This document shows, in pieces, positions 7,816-15,612 of a DNA stretch of 64,000 bases (its first letter is position 1; every line of letters starts with the position of its first letter). Origin of the DNA: AC-49 sp963766605 (lineage in GTDB: Bacteria > Actinomycetota > Thermoleophilia > Solirubrobacterales > Solirubrobacteraceae); NCBI GenBank assembly GCA_963766605.1, contig CAVYAT010000007.1, positions 1,116,001 through 1,180,000 of the forward strand, written 5' to 3'. The notes under the pieces were generated by a model. It saw only the letters and a program-made list of their open reading frames with translations. It did not search any database and was not told the origin of the DNA. The translations under genes and the position numbers were made by a program.

Positions 7816-8499
7816 GTGCCAGTCCACGACACGGATTTGAGGCTCTCGTCCGCCGTCGAGGACTACGCCAAGGCGATCTACGCGCTGCAGGAGCGCAGCG
7901 CGGCGGCCGTCAGCACCAACGCGCTCGCCGAGCGCATCGGCGTGACGCCGGCGTCTGCGTCGAGCATGGTCAAGAAGCTCGACGCCATGGGCCTCGTCGC
8001 CCACGAGCCGTACCGCGGCGTGACGCTGACCGACGCGGGGGTGAAGGTCGCGCTCGAGGTCATCCGTCACCATCGGCTGCTCGAGCTGTACCTGACCGAG
8101 ACCCTCGGCGTGCCGTGGGACCGCGTCCACGATGAGGCCGAGGTGCTCGAGCACGTGCTCAGCGCCGAGCTCGAGGAGCTGATCGCCGCGCAGCTCGGCG
8201 ACCCGACGCACGACCCGCACGGCGATCCGATCCCGACCCGCGACGGGCGCATGCCCGAGGTCGCGACGGTCAGCCTGCAGTCGATGGACACCGGCGCGCG
8301 CGGCGTCTTTGTCCGCATCTCCGACTCCGATCCGGAGATGCTGCGCTACCTGGCCGATCGCGGGATCGCCCCGGGATCGGCGTTTGAAGTGATCGAGAAG
8401 CAACCGTTCGAGGGCCCGTTGTTCGCCCGCTTCGGCGACCAGGTGCACGTGCTGGGCGGCGCGCTGACGCGGGCGATGCGGGTTGAGGTAAACGCGTGA
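7816..8499 (+). CDS. DtxR/MntR-family metal-dependent transcriptional regulator
   Basis: A 227-residue DtxR-family repressor. It has an N-terminal winged HTH (STNALAERIGVTPASASSMVKKL), a dimerisation/metal-binding domain (HHRLLELYLTETLGV, then HDEAEVLEHVLS) and a C-terminal SH3-like FeoA domain from about residue 145. Metal-binding His/Glu residues of the family are present. It overlaps an Nramp transporter gene by the GTGA arrangement, so manganese or iron control is likely. An ATG at 7798 is also in frame, but it lies inside the predicted promoter, so the GTG at 7816 is preferred. Whether it is MntR- or IdeR-like cannot be decided here. Confidence 0.88.
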   Translation: MPVHDTDLRLSSAVEDYAKAIYALQERSAAAVSTNALAERIGVTPASASSMVKKLDAMGLVAHEPYRGVTLTDAGVKVALEVIRHHRLLELYLTETLGVPWDRVHDEAEVLEHVLSAELEELIAAQLGDPTHDPHGDPIPTRDGRMPEVATVSLQSMDTGARGVFVRISDSDPEMLRYLADRGIAPGSAFEVIEKQPFEGPLFARFGDQVHVLGGALTRAMRVEVNA

Positions 8500-9776
8500 A
8501 TCCGCCGCCGGTCGGGGTCGAAGCGCTCCCCCTGCCCGGCGCGACCGACCTGGCCCGAGTGCGGGCCAGGCCGGGCCTTCGCGGCGTGCTGCCGCTGCTC
8601 GGCCCGGCGTTCGTGGCCTGCATCGCCTACGTCGACCCGGGGAACTTCGCCACCAACATCGCCGGCGGCGCCAAGTACGGGTACCTGCTGCTGTGGGTCG
8701 TCCTCGCGGCGAACCTGATGGCGATGCTGATCCAGTACCTGTCGGCCAAGCTCGGCGTCGCGACCGGTGCCAGCCTGCCCGAGATGTGCCGCGAGCAGTT
8801 CGGCAGCCGTGCGTCGTGGGCGCTGTGGGTGCAGGCGGAGCTGATCGCGATGGCGACCGACCTGGCCGAGTTTGTCGGCGCGGCGATCGCGCTGAACCTG
8901 CTGTTCGGGATGCCCCTGTTCGTCGCCGGCCTGGTGACGGCCGTCGCCGCGTTCGGGATCCTCGCCCTCCAGAACGCCGGTCACCGCCGCTTCGAGAGCG
9001 CGATCATCGCGCTGCTGGGCATCATCCTCGCCGGGTTCCTCTACAACACGCTGCGGATCGGCTTCGACGCCGGCGAGGCGGCGAAGGGCTTCATCCCACA
9101 CTTCGACGGCACCGGCTCGCTGGTGCTCGCCACCGGCATCCTCGGCGCGACCGTCATGCCGCACGTCATCTACCTGCACTCGGCGCTGATGCAGAAGCGC
9201 GTGGAGACCGACGGCGACGGTGAGAAGCGCGAGCTGATGCGGTTCGTGAAGCTCGACGTCGTGATCGCGATGGCGCTGGCCGGCGTCGTGAACCTGGCGA
9301 TGCTGATCACCGCAGCGTCGCTGTTTCACGGCGTCCCCGGGATCAACGTGGACTCGATCGAGACCGCGCACTCCGGCTTCATCAAGTACGCGGGCGCCGG
9401 GACGGGCCTGGCCTTCGCGCTGGCCCTGCTCGCGTCGGGCTTCGCGAGCTCCTCGGTCGGCACGTACGCCGGCCAGGTCGTGATGCAGGGGTTCATCCGC
9501 CGCTCGATCCCGCTGATGCTGCGCCGCGCGGTGACGATGGCGCCGGCGCTGATCGTCCTCGCGCTGAGCGTCGACCCGGCGCGCGCGCTGGTGTTGAGCC
9601 AGGTCGTCCTGAGCTTCGGCATCCCGTTCGCGCTGATCCCGCTCGTGATGCTCACGCGGCGGGCCGATGTGATGGGCGGGCTCGTGAACCGGCGGGTGAC
9701 GACGGCCGCGGCCGCCGTCGTCGCGGCGCTGATCGTATGCCTGAACGTCGTGCTGCTGGCGCAGACGCTGGGGTAG
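8496..9776 (+). CDS. mntH: Nramp-family divalent metal transporter
   Basis: A 426-residue, about 11-helix transporter. The first membrane segment carries the metal-binding motif as AYVDPGNFATN, and the sixth carries GATVMPHVIYLHS (MPH motif); both are hallmarks of proton-coupled Mn2+/Fe2+ Nramp proteins. It imports divalent metal across the cytoplasmic membrane. The GTG start overlaps the regulator's stop. Together with the operator upstream of the regulator this forms a metal-responsive two-gene operon. MntH is the best assignment given the adjacent DtxR/MntR-type gene. Confidence 0.92.
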   Translation: MNPPPVGVEALPLPGATDLARVRARPGLRGVLPLLGPAFVACIAYVDPGNFATNIAGGAKYGYLLLWVVLAANLMAMLIQYLSAKLGVATGASLPEMCREQFGSRASWALWVQAELIAMATDLAEFVGAAIALNLLFGMPLFVAGLVTAVAAFGILALQNAGHRRFESAIIALLGIILAGFLYNTLRIGFDAGEAAKGFIPHFDGTGSLVLATGILGATVMPHVIYLHSALMQKRVETDGDGEKRELMRFVKLDVVIAMALAGVVNLAMLITAASLFHGVPGINVDSIETAHSGFIKYAGAGTGLAFALALLASGFASSSVGTYAGQVVMQGFIRRSIPLMLRRAVTMAPALIVLALSVDPARALVLSQVVLSFGIPFALIPLVMLTRRADVMGGLVNRRVTTAAAAVVAALIVCLNVVLLAQTLG

Positions 9777-9785
9777 CCTCCAGCT

Positions 9786-10148
9786 GTGCCCCTGGCCGAG
9801 ACCTTCACCGCGATCGTCGACTCGCTGCCCGACGACTGGACCGATCTCGAGCTCGATCTGCGGATCTTCGACGAGACGCGGTACATCGAGGCGACGACGC
9901 TGCTGGTGACGATCAACCCGCAGCCTCATAGCCGCAACGACTGGCACTGGCGGCTGCTCGTCGCTCATCGCTTCGGCCACGGCGCGGCCGCACCAGCGGT
10001 CCACGGCGCGCTGAAGCTGTTCGACAACGCCGGGCTCGACGGTGAGCTCGTCGTGCGCGACGCGCGCGCCGGGCGAGCCGAGGTCACCCACGGCTGGGGG
10101 CGGCCCGAGTCGGTGCGCCAGGAGATCCGGCGCATCAACGCGCAGTAG
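9786..10148 (+). CDS. Conserved hypothetical protein (120 aa)
   Basis: A 120-residue protein with an alternating hydrophobic pattern that suggests a mixed alpha/beta fold (TDLELDLRIF, RYIEATTLLVTINPQ, WHWRLLVAHRFGHG). A GTG start lies 10 bases after mntH, and the stop overlaps the next GTG. No motif of a known enzyme family is visible. The tight spacing suggests co-transcription with mntH and the next gene. Function unknown. Confidence 0.72.
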   Translation: MPLAETFTAIVDSLPDDWTDLELDLRIFDETRYIEATTLLVTINPQPHSRNDWHWRLLVAHRFGHGAAAPAVHGALKLFDNAGLDGELVVRDARAGRAEVTHGWGRPESVRQEIRRINAQ

Positions 10149-10450
10149 TGGCTCGCGCCGCGGTCCTCGTCCCCGACCTGATGCTCGGCTCGCGCGTGAT
10201 CGAGCTGTTGCGGGCCGGCGGCCACGAGCTGGTCGACGCCGACGACGCCGAGGTCCTGGTCGTCGACGTGATGGCGATCGAGCCCGAAGGGGTGCCGCGT
10301 GCCGGCGCGCGCTGCCTGGGGATTTACGCCCACACCCAGCCCGACGTTCGCGACCGGGCGCTGCGCGCCGGCTTCGATCTCGTCGTCCCGCGCTCGCGGA
10401 TGGTCCGCGAGGGAGCTCAGCTCGTCGCCGAGCTGGCCTCGCGCGCGTAG
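10148..10450 (+). CDS. Receiver-domain-like small protein (100 aa)
   Basis: A 100-residue protein with the topology of a CheY-like receiver: strand AAVLVPDLML, helix GSRVIELLRAGGH, strand EVLVVDVMAIEP, then strand CLGIYAH and a final helix. The Asp in LVVDVM sits where the phosphoryl-acceptor would be, but the acidic pair near the N-terminus and the conserved Lys are not clear, so it may be a degenerate, non-phosphorylated receiver. The GTG start overlaps the preceding stop (TAGTG). The 3' end overlaps the convergent lipoprotein gene by 34 bases. Confidence 0.65.
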   Translation: MARAAVLVPDLMLGSRVIELLRAGGHELVDADDAEVLVVDVMAIEPEGVPRAGARCLGIYAHTQPDVRDRALRAGFDLVVPRSRMVREGAQLVAELASRA

Positions 10451-11400
10451 CGGTCATCGAACATCGCGTGCGTGTCGGGCAGCTTCTTGACGAGCCCGAA
10501 CTTCTTTTCCCACGCGGCCCACGACGCCAGGCGCGCCGGGTCGACGTCGCCGTACACGGGCGCCGAGCCCTTGAACGCGGGCAACAGCTCGACGAGCTGG
10601 CTCAGCGCGGTGGCGCGGTCGACGCCCGGGACCTGCCGTGTCAGCGCCTCGACGGCCGCCGCCGGGTTGCGCACGGTGGCGGCGTAGCCGTGGGTGAGCG
10701 CCTTCACCGCCGCCGCCACGATCTTCGGGTGCTTCTCGAGTTCCGAGCGGGTGACCGTCAACACAAGCTCCGGGTAGGCCGGCGCGCCGAACTGGTCGAC
10801 GCGGAACACGTGCGTGCCGCGCACCCGGCCGTGGACGGCCAGGCCCTCGTCGTTCCAGAAGGCCGTCGCGCCGTCGACCTTGCCGGCGATCAGGTCGGCG
10901 ACCGCGTTGAAGCCGATCGTGATCTGGTGAACCTTGTCGGGGTTGCCGCCCGCCCCGGCGACGATCGACCGCAGCACGGCGACGTCGGACGGCAGCCCCG
11001 TGACGCCGACCGTGTGTCCCACGAGGTCGCGCGGCGAGGCGAACGGCGGCCGCGCGACGATCGCCGCCAGCGGGCGCTCGACGATCGCCATCACGCCGAC
11101 GAGGTCGTTGCCCTTCTCGCGCGCGATCGCCAGGTCGTGGATGTCGAGGATCGCGAACTGGGCCTTGCCCGAGAGCAGCAGCTTGACCGAGTCGGTCGAC
11201 GCTCCGGGCGCCTGGATGTGGAGCTTGACGCCCGCCCTGGCCGGGTAGCCGCGCTGCTGGGCGAGGTAGATGCCCGAGTGCACGGCGTTGGGCGTGAAGT
11301 CGAGGACCAGCGTGGCGGACGGTGGGGCGTGGCTCGACCCGCCGCAACCAGCAAGGGCAGCAGCAGCGATCAGACCGGTGAGCAGCCGCTTGCATGGCAT
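10417..11400 (-). CDS. ABC transporter solute-binding lipoprotein, NMT1/THI5-like
   Basis: A 327-residue periplasmic-binding-type lipoprotein. The signal ends in the lipobox LAGC at about residue 18, after which Cys is lipidated. The body matches the NMT1/THI5/SsuA-like group: TLVLDFTPNAVHSGIYLAQQ at the start of the mature protein is the typical opening, as in pyrimidine-precursor and nitrate/sulfonate binders. No permease or ATPase gene is adjacent, so the partner must be elsewhere. A possible ligand is a thiamin pyrimidine precursor, by family resemblance only. The start at 11400 begins a clean signal peptide (MPCKRLLTGLIAAAALAG). Confidence 0.85.
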   Translation of the reverse strand: MPCKRLLTGLIAAAALAGCGGSSHAPPSATLVLDFTPNAVHSGIYLAQQRGYPARAGVKLHIQAPGASTDSVKLLLSGKAQFAILDIHDLAIAREKGNDLVGVMAIVERPLAAIVARPPFASPRDLVGHTVGVTGLPSDVAVLRSIVAGAGGNPDKVHQITIGFNAVADLIAGKVDGATAFWNDEGLAVHGRVRGTHVFRVDQFGAPAYPELVLTVTRSELEKHPKIVAAAVKALTHGYAATVRNPAAAVEALTRQVPGVDRATALSQLVELLPAFKGSAPVYGDVDPARLASWAAWEKKFGLVKKLPDTHAMFDDRYAREASSATS

Positions 11401-11541
11401 GCGGCGCGCAGCATAAACGGGGGCCCCGTGTGCTGTGCCGGGTGCGCGCAGGGCAAGCGCTCGCCCGACGCCCACCGGTCCAGGCCGGCGTCGCGCAGGC
11501 GGCCGAACAGCTCGCTGTACGAGATCCGTACGCACCACATC

Positions 11542-11576
11542 TTGGGCGTTGCCGCCTGACGCGCTACAACTTCCCG
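11542..11576 (+). promoter_or_regulatory. Predicted leaderless promoter of greA
   Basis: TTGGGC (11542-11547), a 17-base spacer and TACAAC (11565-11570) precede the greA ATG by only six bases. Spacing and hexamers fit a housekeeping actinobacterial promoter with the transcript starting at the start codon. No Shine-Dalgarno sequence is present, which agrees with leaderless translation. Prediction from sequence only. Confidence 0.5.
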
Positions 11577-12041
11577 ATGTCGTCGGAGCCGATCACACCG
11601 GAGGGCCTGGCCGCGTTGAAGGCCGAGCTCGCCCGCCTGGAGGGCGAGGAGCGTCGCACGATCGCCGCGCGGATCCTCGCCGCGCGCGAGCTCGGCGACC
11701 TCAAGGAGAACGCCGACTACCACATCGCCAAGGAGGATCAGTCGCATCTGGAGACGCGGATCCTGCGGCTCAACGAGCGGCTGCGCTCGGCCCGCGTGAC
11801 GGAGGTCGACGCCGAGGCGGCCGTCGTGTCGTTCGGCGCGACGGTGACCATCGCCGACGAGGAGACGGGACGCGAGCAGACCTGGACGCTGGTCGGCTCG
11901 ACCGAGGCCGACACGCGCGCGGGGAAGCTGAGCGCGGAGTCGCCGATGGCGCGCGCCCTCATCGGCGCTGCGCCGGGCGACGTCGTCGAGGTCGCGGCCC
12001 CCCGCGGGTCCCGCCGCATGCGCATCGTGCGGCTCGGGTAG
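11577..12041 (+). CDS. greA: Transcription elongation factor GreA
   Basis: A 154-residue GreA/GreB protein. The N-terminal coiled coil (about residues 8-75) carries the tip acidic residues in ARELGDLKENADYH, which reach into the RNA polymerase secondary channel to stimulate cleavage of backtracked RNA. The C-terminal FKBP-like domain contains LVGSTEADTRAGKLSAESP, matching the GreA signature, and SPMARALIGAAPGDVVEV. The start is the ATG at 11577. It is divergent from the lipoprotein gene. Confidence 0.94.
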   Translation: MSSEPITPEGLAALKAELARLEGEERRTIAARILAARELGDLKENADYHIAKEDQSHLETRILRLNERLRSARVTEVDAEAAVVSFGATVTIADEETGREQTWTLVGSTEADTRAGKLSAESPMARALIGAAPGDVVEVAAPRGSRRMRIVRLG

Positions 12042-12051
12042 GAACGCCGGC

Positions 12052-12396
12052 GTGGCCGTCCAGCGCGCCGTCGTGCTGCCCGCGATGGCGAGCGCGCCGC
12101 GTTCCGCCCGCCTTGCGCTGTCCGAGGTCCCCGGTGTACGCGGGGAGGTCGCCTACCGCGCGCTGCTGCTCGCGTCGGAGATCGTCACCGCCTGCGTCGA
12201 ACACGCGACCGATCCGGCGACCGACAAGATCGAGGTCGCCGCCGATGTCGACGACACGCGCCTGCACGTCGAGATCACCGGGCCGCAGGCGGGGCCGCTC
12301 AACGTCCACGGGCAGTACATCGTCGAGCGGATCGCCGACCGCCATGGGATCGACGGCGACGGTCGCACGGTGTGGTTCGAGGTCGACCTCAGGTGA
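12052..12396 (+). CDS. HATPase_c / anti-sigma factor-type ATP-binding protein
   Basis: A 114-residue, single-domain protein resembling the SpoIIAB/RsbW-type GHKL ATPase fold: ALLLASEIVTACVEHATDP corresponds to the N-box helix, and YIVERIADRHGIDGDGRTVWFEVDL to the C-terminal GxxxV..L..W.....G.T.W..L pattern. The usual N-box Asn appears replaced by His or Glu, so ATP binding is not assured. Such proteins bind sigma factors or anti-anti-sigma proteins; a SigB/F-type factor is encoded 10 kb away. GTG start 10 bases after greA. Confidence 0.7.
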   Translation: MAVQRAVVLPAMASAPRSARLALSEVPGVRGEVAYRALLLASEIVTACVEHATDPATDKIEVAADVDDTRLHVEITGPQAGPLNVHGQYIVERIADRHGIDGDGRTVWFEVDLR

Positions 12397-13123
12397 ACAG
12401 GTCCTGGGCGCGCGGGCGCAGCAGCGCCGCGGCGCCCGGCCCGTCCTCACGGGTCACGAAACGCTCGAGGCCGGAGACGACGACGGCCGGCGTTCCGCCG
12501 TCCTTCCCGGCGCGCGCGAGGTCGGCCGCGGCGGCCACCTGATCGGCGATCGCGATCCACGTCGCGCGCAGCTCGCGGCCGCTGCGGTCGCGGCGCCCGC
12601 GCCAGTCGTCGAGTGGGCCAAGCCCGGCGACGCCGATCGCGACATCGACCTGCCCGTGGCGCCACGCGCGCCCGAACGAGTCCGCGATCACGACGGCGGG
12701 CCGCGTCGGCAGCCCGGCGCGCAACGTTCGCGCCGCGCCGTCGGGGTCACGCGGCAGCAGCACGACGTGGCCGTTGGGCGCATTGGAGGAGTCGACGCCG
12801 GCGTTGGCGCACACGAACCCGTGGTGGGTGCGGCAGATCAGCACGCCCCGGGCGCTGCGCACGATCTCGGCTGTCTCGTCGAGCACCGCCTGGACGATGC
12901 GCGGATCGGGCATGCCCAGCTCGCCGGCGAGCGCGAGGGCGTCGGGAGACGGCTCGATGGCGGCCAGCTCGCGCGTCGCCCCCTGGGCCTTGGAGACGGC
13001 CTTGTGCGCGACCACGAGCACGTCGCCGCCCCGCAGCTGCGGGGCGGCCGCGTCGAGCAGCGCCGCGAGGTCAGCTCCCGGAGCGATCTCCGGGAGACCG
13101 GCGATCGCCGTGGCTCCGATCAC
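12389..13123 (-). CDS. cofE: Coenzyme F420-0:L-glutamate ligase
   Basis: A 244-residue CofE/FbiB N-terminal-domain protein that adds glutamate to F420-0 with GTP. The family pattern is present: GDVLVVAHKAVSKAQGA near the N-terminus, ICRTHHGFVCANAGVDSSNA in the centre (metal and substrate binding), and VVIADSFGRAWRHGQVDVAIG further on. It lacks the C-terminal nitroreductase-like FMN domain of mycobacterial FbiB, so the dehydro-F420 reductase must be elsewhere. The GTG start overlaps the cofC stop (GTGA). Last gene of the F420 operon; the 3' end overlaps the opposite gene by 8 bases. Confidence 0.93.
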   Translation of the reverse strand: MIGATAIAGLPEIAPGADLAALLDAAAPQLRGGDVLVVAHKAVSKAQGATRELAAIEPSPDALALAGELGMPDPRIVQAVLDETAEIVRSARGVLICRTHHGFVCANAGVDSSNAPNGHVVLLPRDPDGAARTLRAGLPTRPAVVIADSFGRAWRHGQVDVAIGVAGLGPLDDWRGRRDRSGRELRATWIAIADQVAAAADLARAGKDGGTPAVVVSGLERFVTREDGPGAAALLRPRAQDLFT

Positions 13124-13767
13124 AGCCGCGCGAGCATTCCGCGCGTGTGCGCCGCACCGCCGGTGTGATCTGCCAGCGCGGCGCGCAGCGTGTCGAGGTC
13201 GTCGCGGGTGTCGACGTCGATCGCCAGCGAGGCCAGCGCGTCGATCTCGACCGGCACGCCGGCCGCACCGGCCAGCGCAGCGTGACGTTCGCAGCTCCCC
13301 GGCCCGAAGGCCGGTGCGATCGCGTCGGGCGGCGTGAGCAGCAGGGCGTTGGTGCCGGTGCCGTGGCGGTCGGGGATCACGATCACCCCGTCGAGTCCCT
13401 CGCGGCGCGAGACCAGCAGGTCGACCTCGGATGGGTCGAGCATCGGGCAATCGCCGGCGACCAGCATCACCGCCGTCGCGCCACGCCGGCGCGCCTCGGC
13501 GACGCCGATCAGTGCCGCTGCGCTGTGGGAGTCCTCGTCGGGGTCGCCCACGACCTCGGCCTCCCACGCCACTGCCAGGCGCTCGACGTCGCGGTCCTGG
13601 GTCACGACGATCACCGCATCGATCGTCTCGGCCCGTTTCAGCGCCTGAAGCACGTCGGTCACCATCGACTCGACCAGCGCCCGGCGCGAGATCTTGAAAC
13701 CGTCGTCGCTCAGGCGCTGCTTGGCGCGCGCGAACTGCTTGACCGGGACGACGGCGAACGCGCTCAT
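13120..13767 (-). CDS. cofC: 2-phospho-L-lactate / phosphoenolpyruvate guanylyltransferase
   Basis: A 215-residue CofC/FbiD nucleotidyltransferase that activates phosphoenolpyruvate or 2-phospholactate with GTP for F420 assembly. The N-terminal AVVPVKQFARAKQRLSD is the GTP-binding signature (VPVK....AK.RLS), and VMLVAGDCPMLDPSEVD holds the metal-binding Asp pair. HGTGTNALLLTPPDA follows. Length and motifs match the family. It overlaps cofD and cofE by 4 bases each, so all three are coupled. Actinobacterial enzymes usually use phosphoenolpyruvate. Confidence 0.93.
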   Translation of the reverse strand: MSAFAVVPVKQFARAKQRLSDDGFKISRRALVESMVTDVLQALKRAETIDAVIVVTQDRDVERLAVAWEAEVVGDPDEDSHSAAALIGVAEARRRGATAVMLVAGDCPMLDPSEVDLLVSRREGLDGVIVIPDRHGTGTNALLLTPPDAIAPAFGPGSCERHAALAGAAGVPVEIDALASLAIDVDTRDDLDTLRAALADHTGGAAHTRGMLARL

Positions 13768-14675
13768 CGCAGCGCCCGAGCGAAGTCGAGCACCTGGGCC
13801 GCGACACGCGCTCGCGCGGCGGCGTCGGTCATCGTCGTGTCGATCCGCAGGCTGGGCACGCTCTGCGCATCCTCGTCGTCACAGACGATCGCGTCCAGTG
13901 GGTCGCCGAGGTGGCCGCGGACGCCGGCCGCGCTGAGGGGCTGTCCAGCCCACGCCATGAACGCCGCCGTCGGCCCCTTCAGCACGCGTCCGCCGACGAT
14001 CGGGGAGATCGCGACGACCGGCGCGCGCGCCGCGCGTAGCGCCTCACGCATCCCCGGCACGGCGAGGATCGGGCCGATCGAGATCACCGGGTTTGACGGG
14101 CCGATCAGGATCGCCTCGGCCGCCACGATCGCCTCGAGCACCTCGGGCGGCGGCGCAGCCGCCTCGATGCCGTGCAGCTCGACACCGTCGACCGGTCCCT
14201 GGGCTCGGTCGCGGACCATGAACTCCTGAAACGTCGCCCAACGACCGCCGGCCAGCACCCGCGTGCGGACCGGCGCATCGGACATCGGCAGCACGCGGGC
14301 CGACACGCCCAGCGCCGTGGCGAGCTCGGCCAGCGCCTCGGTCAGCCGCGTCCCCTCGGCGAAGAGCTGGGCGCGGCGCAGTCCGATCGCGAGGTCGCGG
14401 TCACCGAGGTTGAACCAGACGTCGACGCCGAGCTCGCGCAGGCCGTCCATCACGGCGAACGTGTCGTCGCGCAGACCCCAGCCGCGGTCGTCGATGAGGT
14501 CGGCGAGCCAGAACGTGACGAGGTTCGGGTCGGGCGAGACGTGCGCGCCATAGATCTCGAGGTCGTCGCCGGTGTTGGCGATCACCACGAGGTCTCGGCC
14601 GGCGACGTCGAGCATGCCGCGGGCCAGTTTCGCGCCGCCGGTCCCGCCGGCGAGCACGACCACCGGTGCGCCCAT
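13764..14675 (-). CDS. cofD: 2-phospho-L-lactate transferase
   Basis: A 303-residue CofD/FbiA enzyme that transfers the activated phospho-(enol)pyruvate or lactate group to the deazaflavin FO. The opening VVVLAGGTGGAKLARGM is the diagnostic GGTGGAKL loop. VIANTGDDLEIYGAHVSPDP binds substrate and metal, and GPSNPVISIGPILAVPGMREAL is the C-terminal hallmark. The start at 14675 overlaps the npdG stop (TGATG), and the stop overlaps the cofC start. FO synthase (fbiC/cofGH) is not in the window. Confidence 0.95.
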   Translation of the reverse strand: MGAPVVVLAGGTGGAKLARGMLDVAGRDLVVIANTGDDLEIYGAHVSPDPNLVTFWLADLIDDRGWGLRDDTFAVMDGLRELGVDVWFNLGDRDLAIGLRRAQLFAEGTRLTEALAELATALGVSARVLPMSDAPVRTRVLAGGRWATFQEFMVRDRAQGPVDGVELHGIEAAAPPPEVLEAIVAAEAILIGPSNPVISIGPILAVPGMREALRAARAPVVAISPIVGGRVLKGPTAAFMAWAGQPLSAAGVRGHLGDPLDAIVCDDEDAQSVPSLRIDTTMTDAAARARVAAQVLDFARALR

Positions 14676-15358
14676 CAGCCCGGCGGGGCGTCCGGCAGCC
14701 CGGTGATGCGGATGCCCGCGTGCGCCTTGTAGCGCCCGTTGATGCCGATCAGCATCGCGGTCAGCTGTTCGACGATGCGTGCCATCTCCAGCGGCCCGCA
14801 ATCGACGCACCGCAGGCCGCCGATCGAGCTCAGCAGCTCGATGACCGGCTGCTTGTCGGCCTTGCGGTCGCCGCACACGAGCACGTCCTCATCCAGCGCG
14901 GTCTCGAGATCGCGCAACGCCGCTGCGCCGACCGTATGCAGCGCGCTGACGACACGGACGCGGTCGGGGACCATCTCCTGGGCCTGCTGGGCCGCCGAGC
15001 CCTGCCAGACGCCGAGCGTGCGCGTGGCCTTGCCGCTCACCGCCGCCGCCAGCGGCACCGTCGCATCGAGCACGATCTGGCCATCGCGCAGCGTGTCCTT
15101 GAGGTTCGTCAACGTCTCGGACTGCGAGCGGAACGGGACGCTGATGATGACGATCTTCGAGCGTGCCGCCGCGCCGGCGTTGTCGAGCCCCTCAAACGTG
15201 CCGTCGGGCACGAGCTCGGTGGCGCGCTGGGCGGCCTCGACGGCGCGGTGCTCCTCACGCGACCCGAGCACGATCGGCGTCCCGGCGCGCGCCAGGCGCA
15301 ATGTGAGGCCGAAGCCCAGGGCGCCGGTCGCGCCAACGATGGAAACGGAATCGGTCAC
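14675..15358 (-). CDS. npdG: NADPH-dependent F420 reductase
   Basis: A 227-residue F420:NADPH oxidoreductase, which equilibrates F420H2 with NADPH. It has an N-terminal Rossmann motif SIVGATGALGFGLTLRLARAG, the NADPH-binding SREEHRAVEAA segment, and family motifs VPFRSQSETL and HTVGAAALRDLE. The GTG start at 15358 puts the Rossmann strand four residues in. It is the first gene of the F420 operon, and all joints downstream overlap. Placement in the operon suggests F420H2 supply is set together with cofactor synthesis. Confidence 0.92.
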   Translation of the reverse strand: MTDSVSIVGATGALGFGLTLRLARAGTPIVLGSREEHRAVEAAQRATELVPDGTFEGLDNAGAAARSKIVIISVPFRSQSETLTNLKDTLRDGQIVLDATVPLAAAVSGKATRTLGVWQGSAAQQAQEMVPDRVRVVSALHTVGAAALRDLETALDEDVLVCGDRKADKQPVIELLSSIGGLRCVDCGPLEMARIVEQLTAMLIGINGRYKAHAGIRITGLPDAPPG

Positions 15359-15612
15359 GAGCGGGCGAGTATAGGGCTGCCCCGGAAGGCTCCCGACCGC
15401 AATGGCGTCCTCGATCGGCGTTACTGCCGGCCCGGTTTTCCGACGAGGTCCTCGTCGCCAAGGAGACACCGCCACGGCCGGGCTGATGGTGATGGCCGCT
15501 CGTGCTGCTCGTCGCCTGGGCGGCGGTCGCGGGCAGTGGCTGGGCCGGTGCGTCGGCCGAGCGGTAGGCTCGCCGCTCCGCGACCGGTCATCGCCCAAGG
15601 AGAGCCCTGAGT

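Noticed and set aside
8346..10457. A 703-codon minus-strand frame across the Nramp gene
   Set aside because: It is the shadow of a GC-rich gene, without motifs or a start signal.
13070..13098. Hairpin-like GAGCGATCTCCGGGAGACC sequence
   Set aside because: It lies inside cofE and codes for conserved N-terminal residues.
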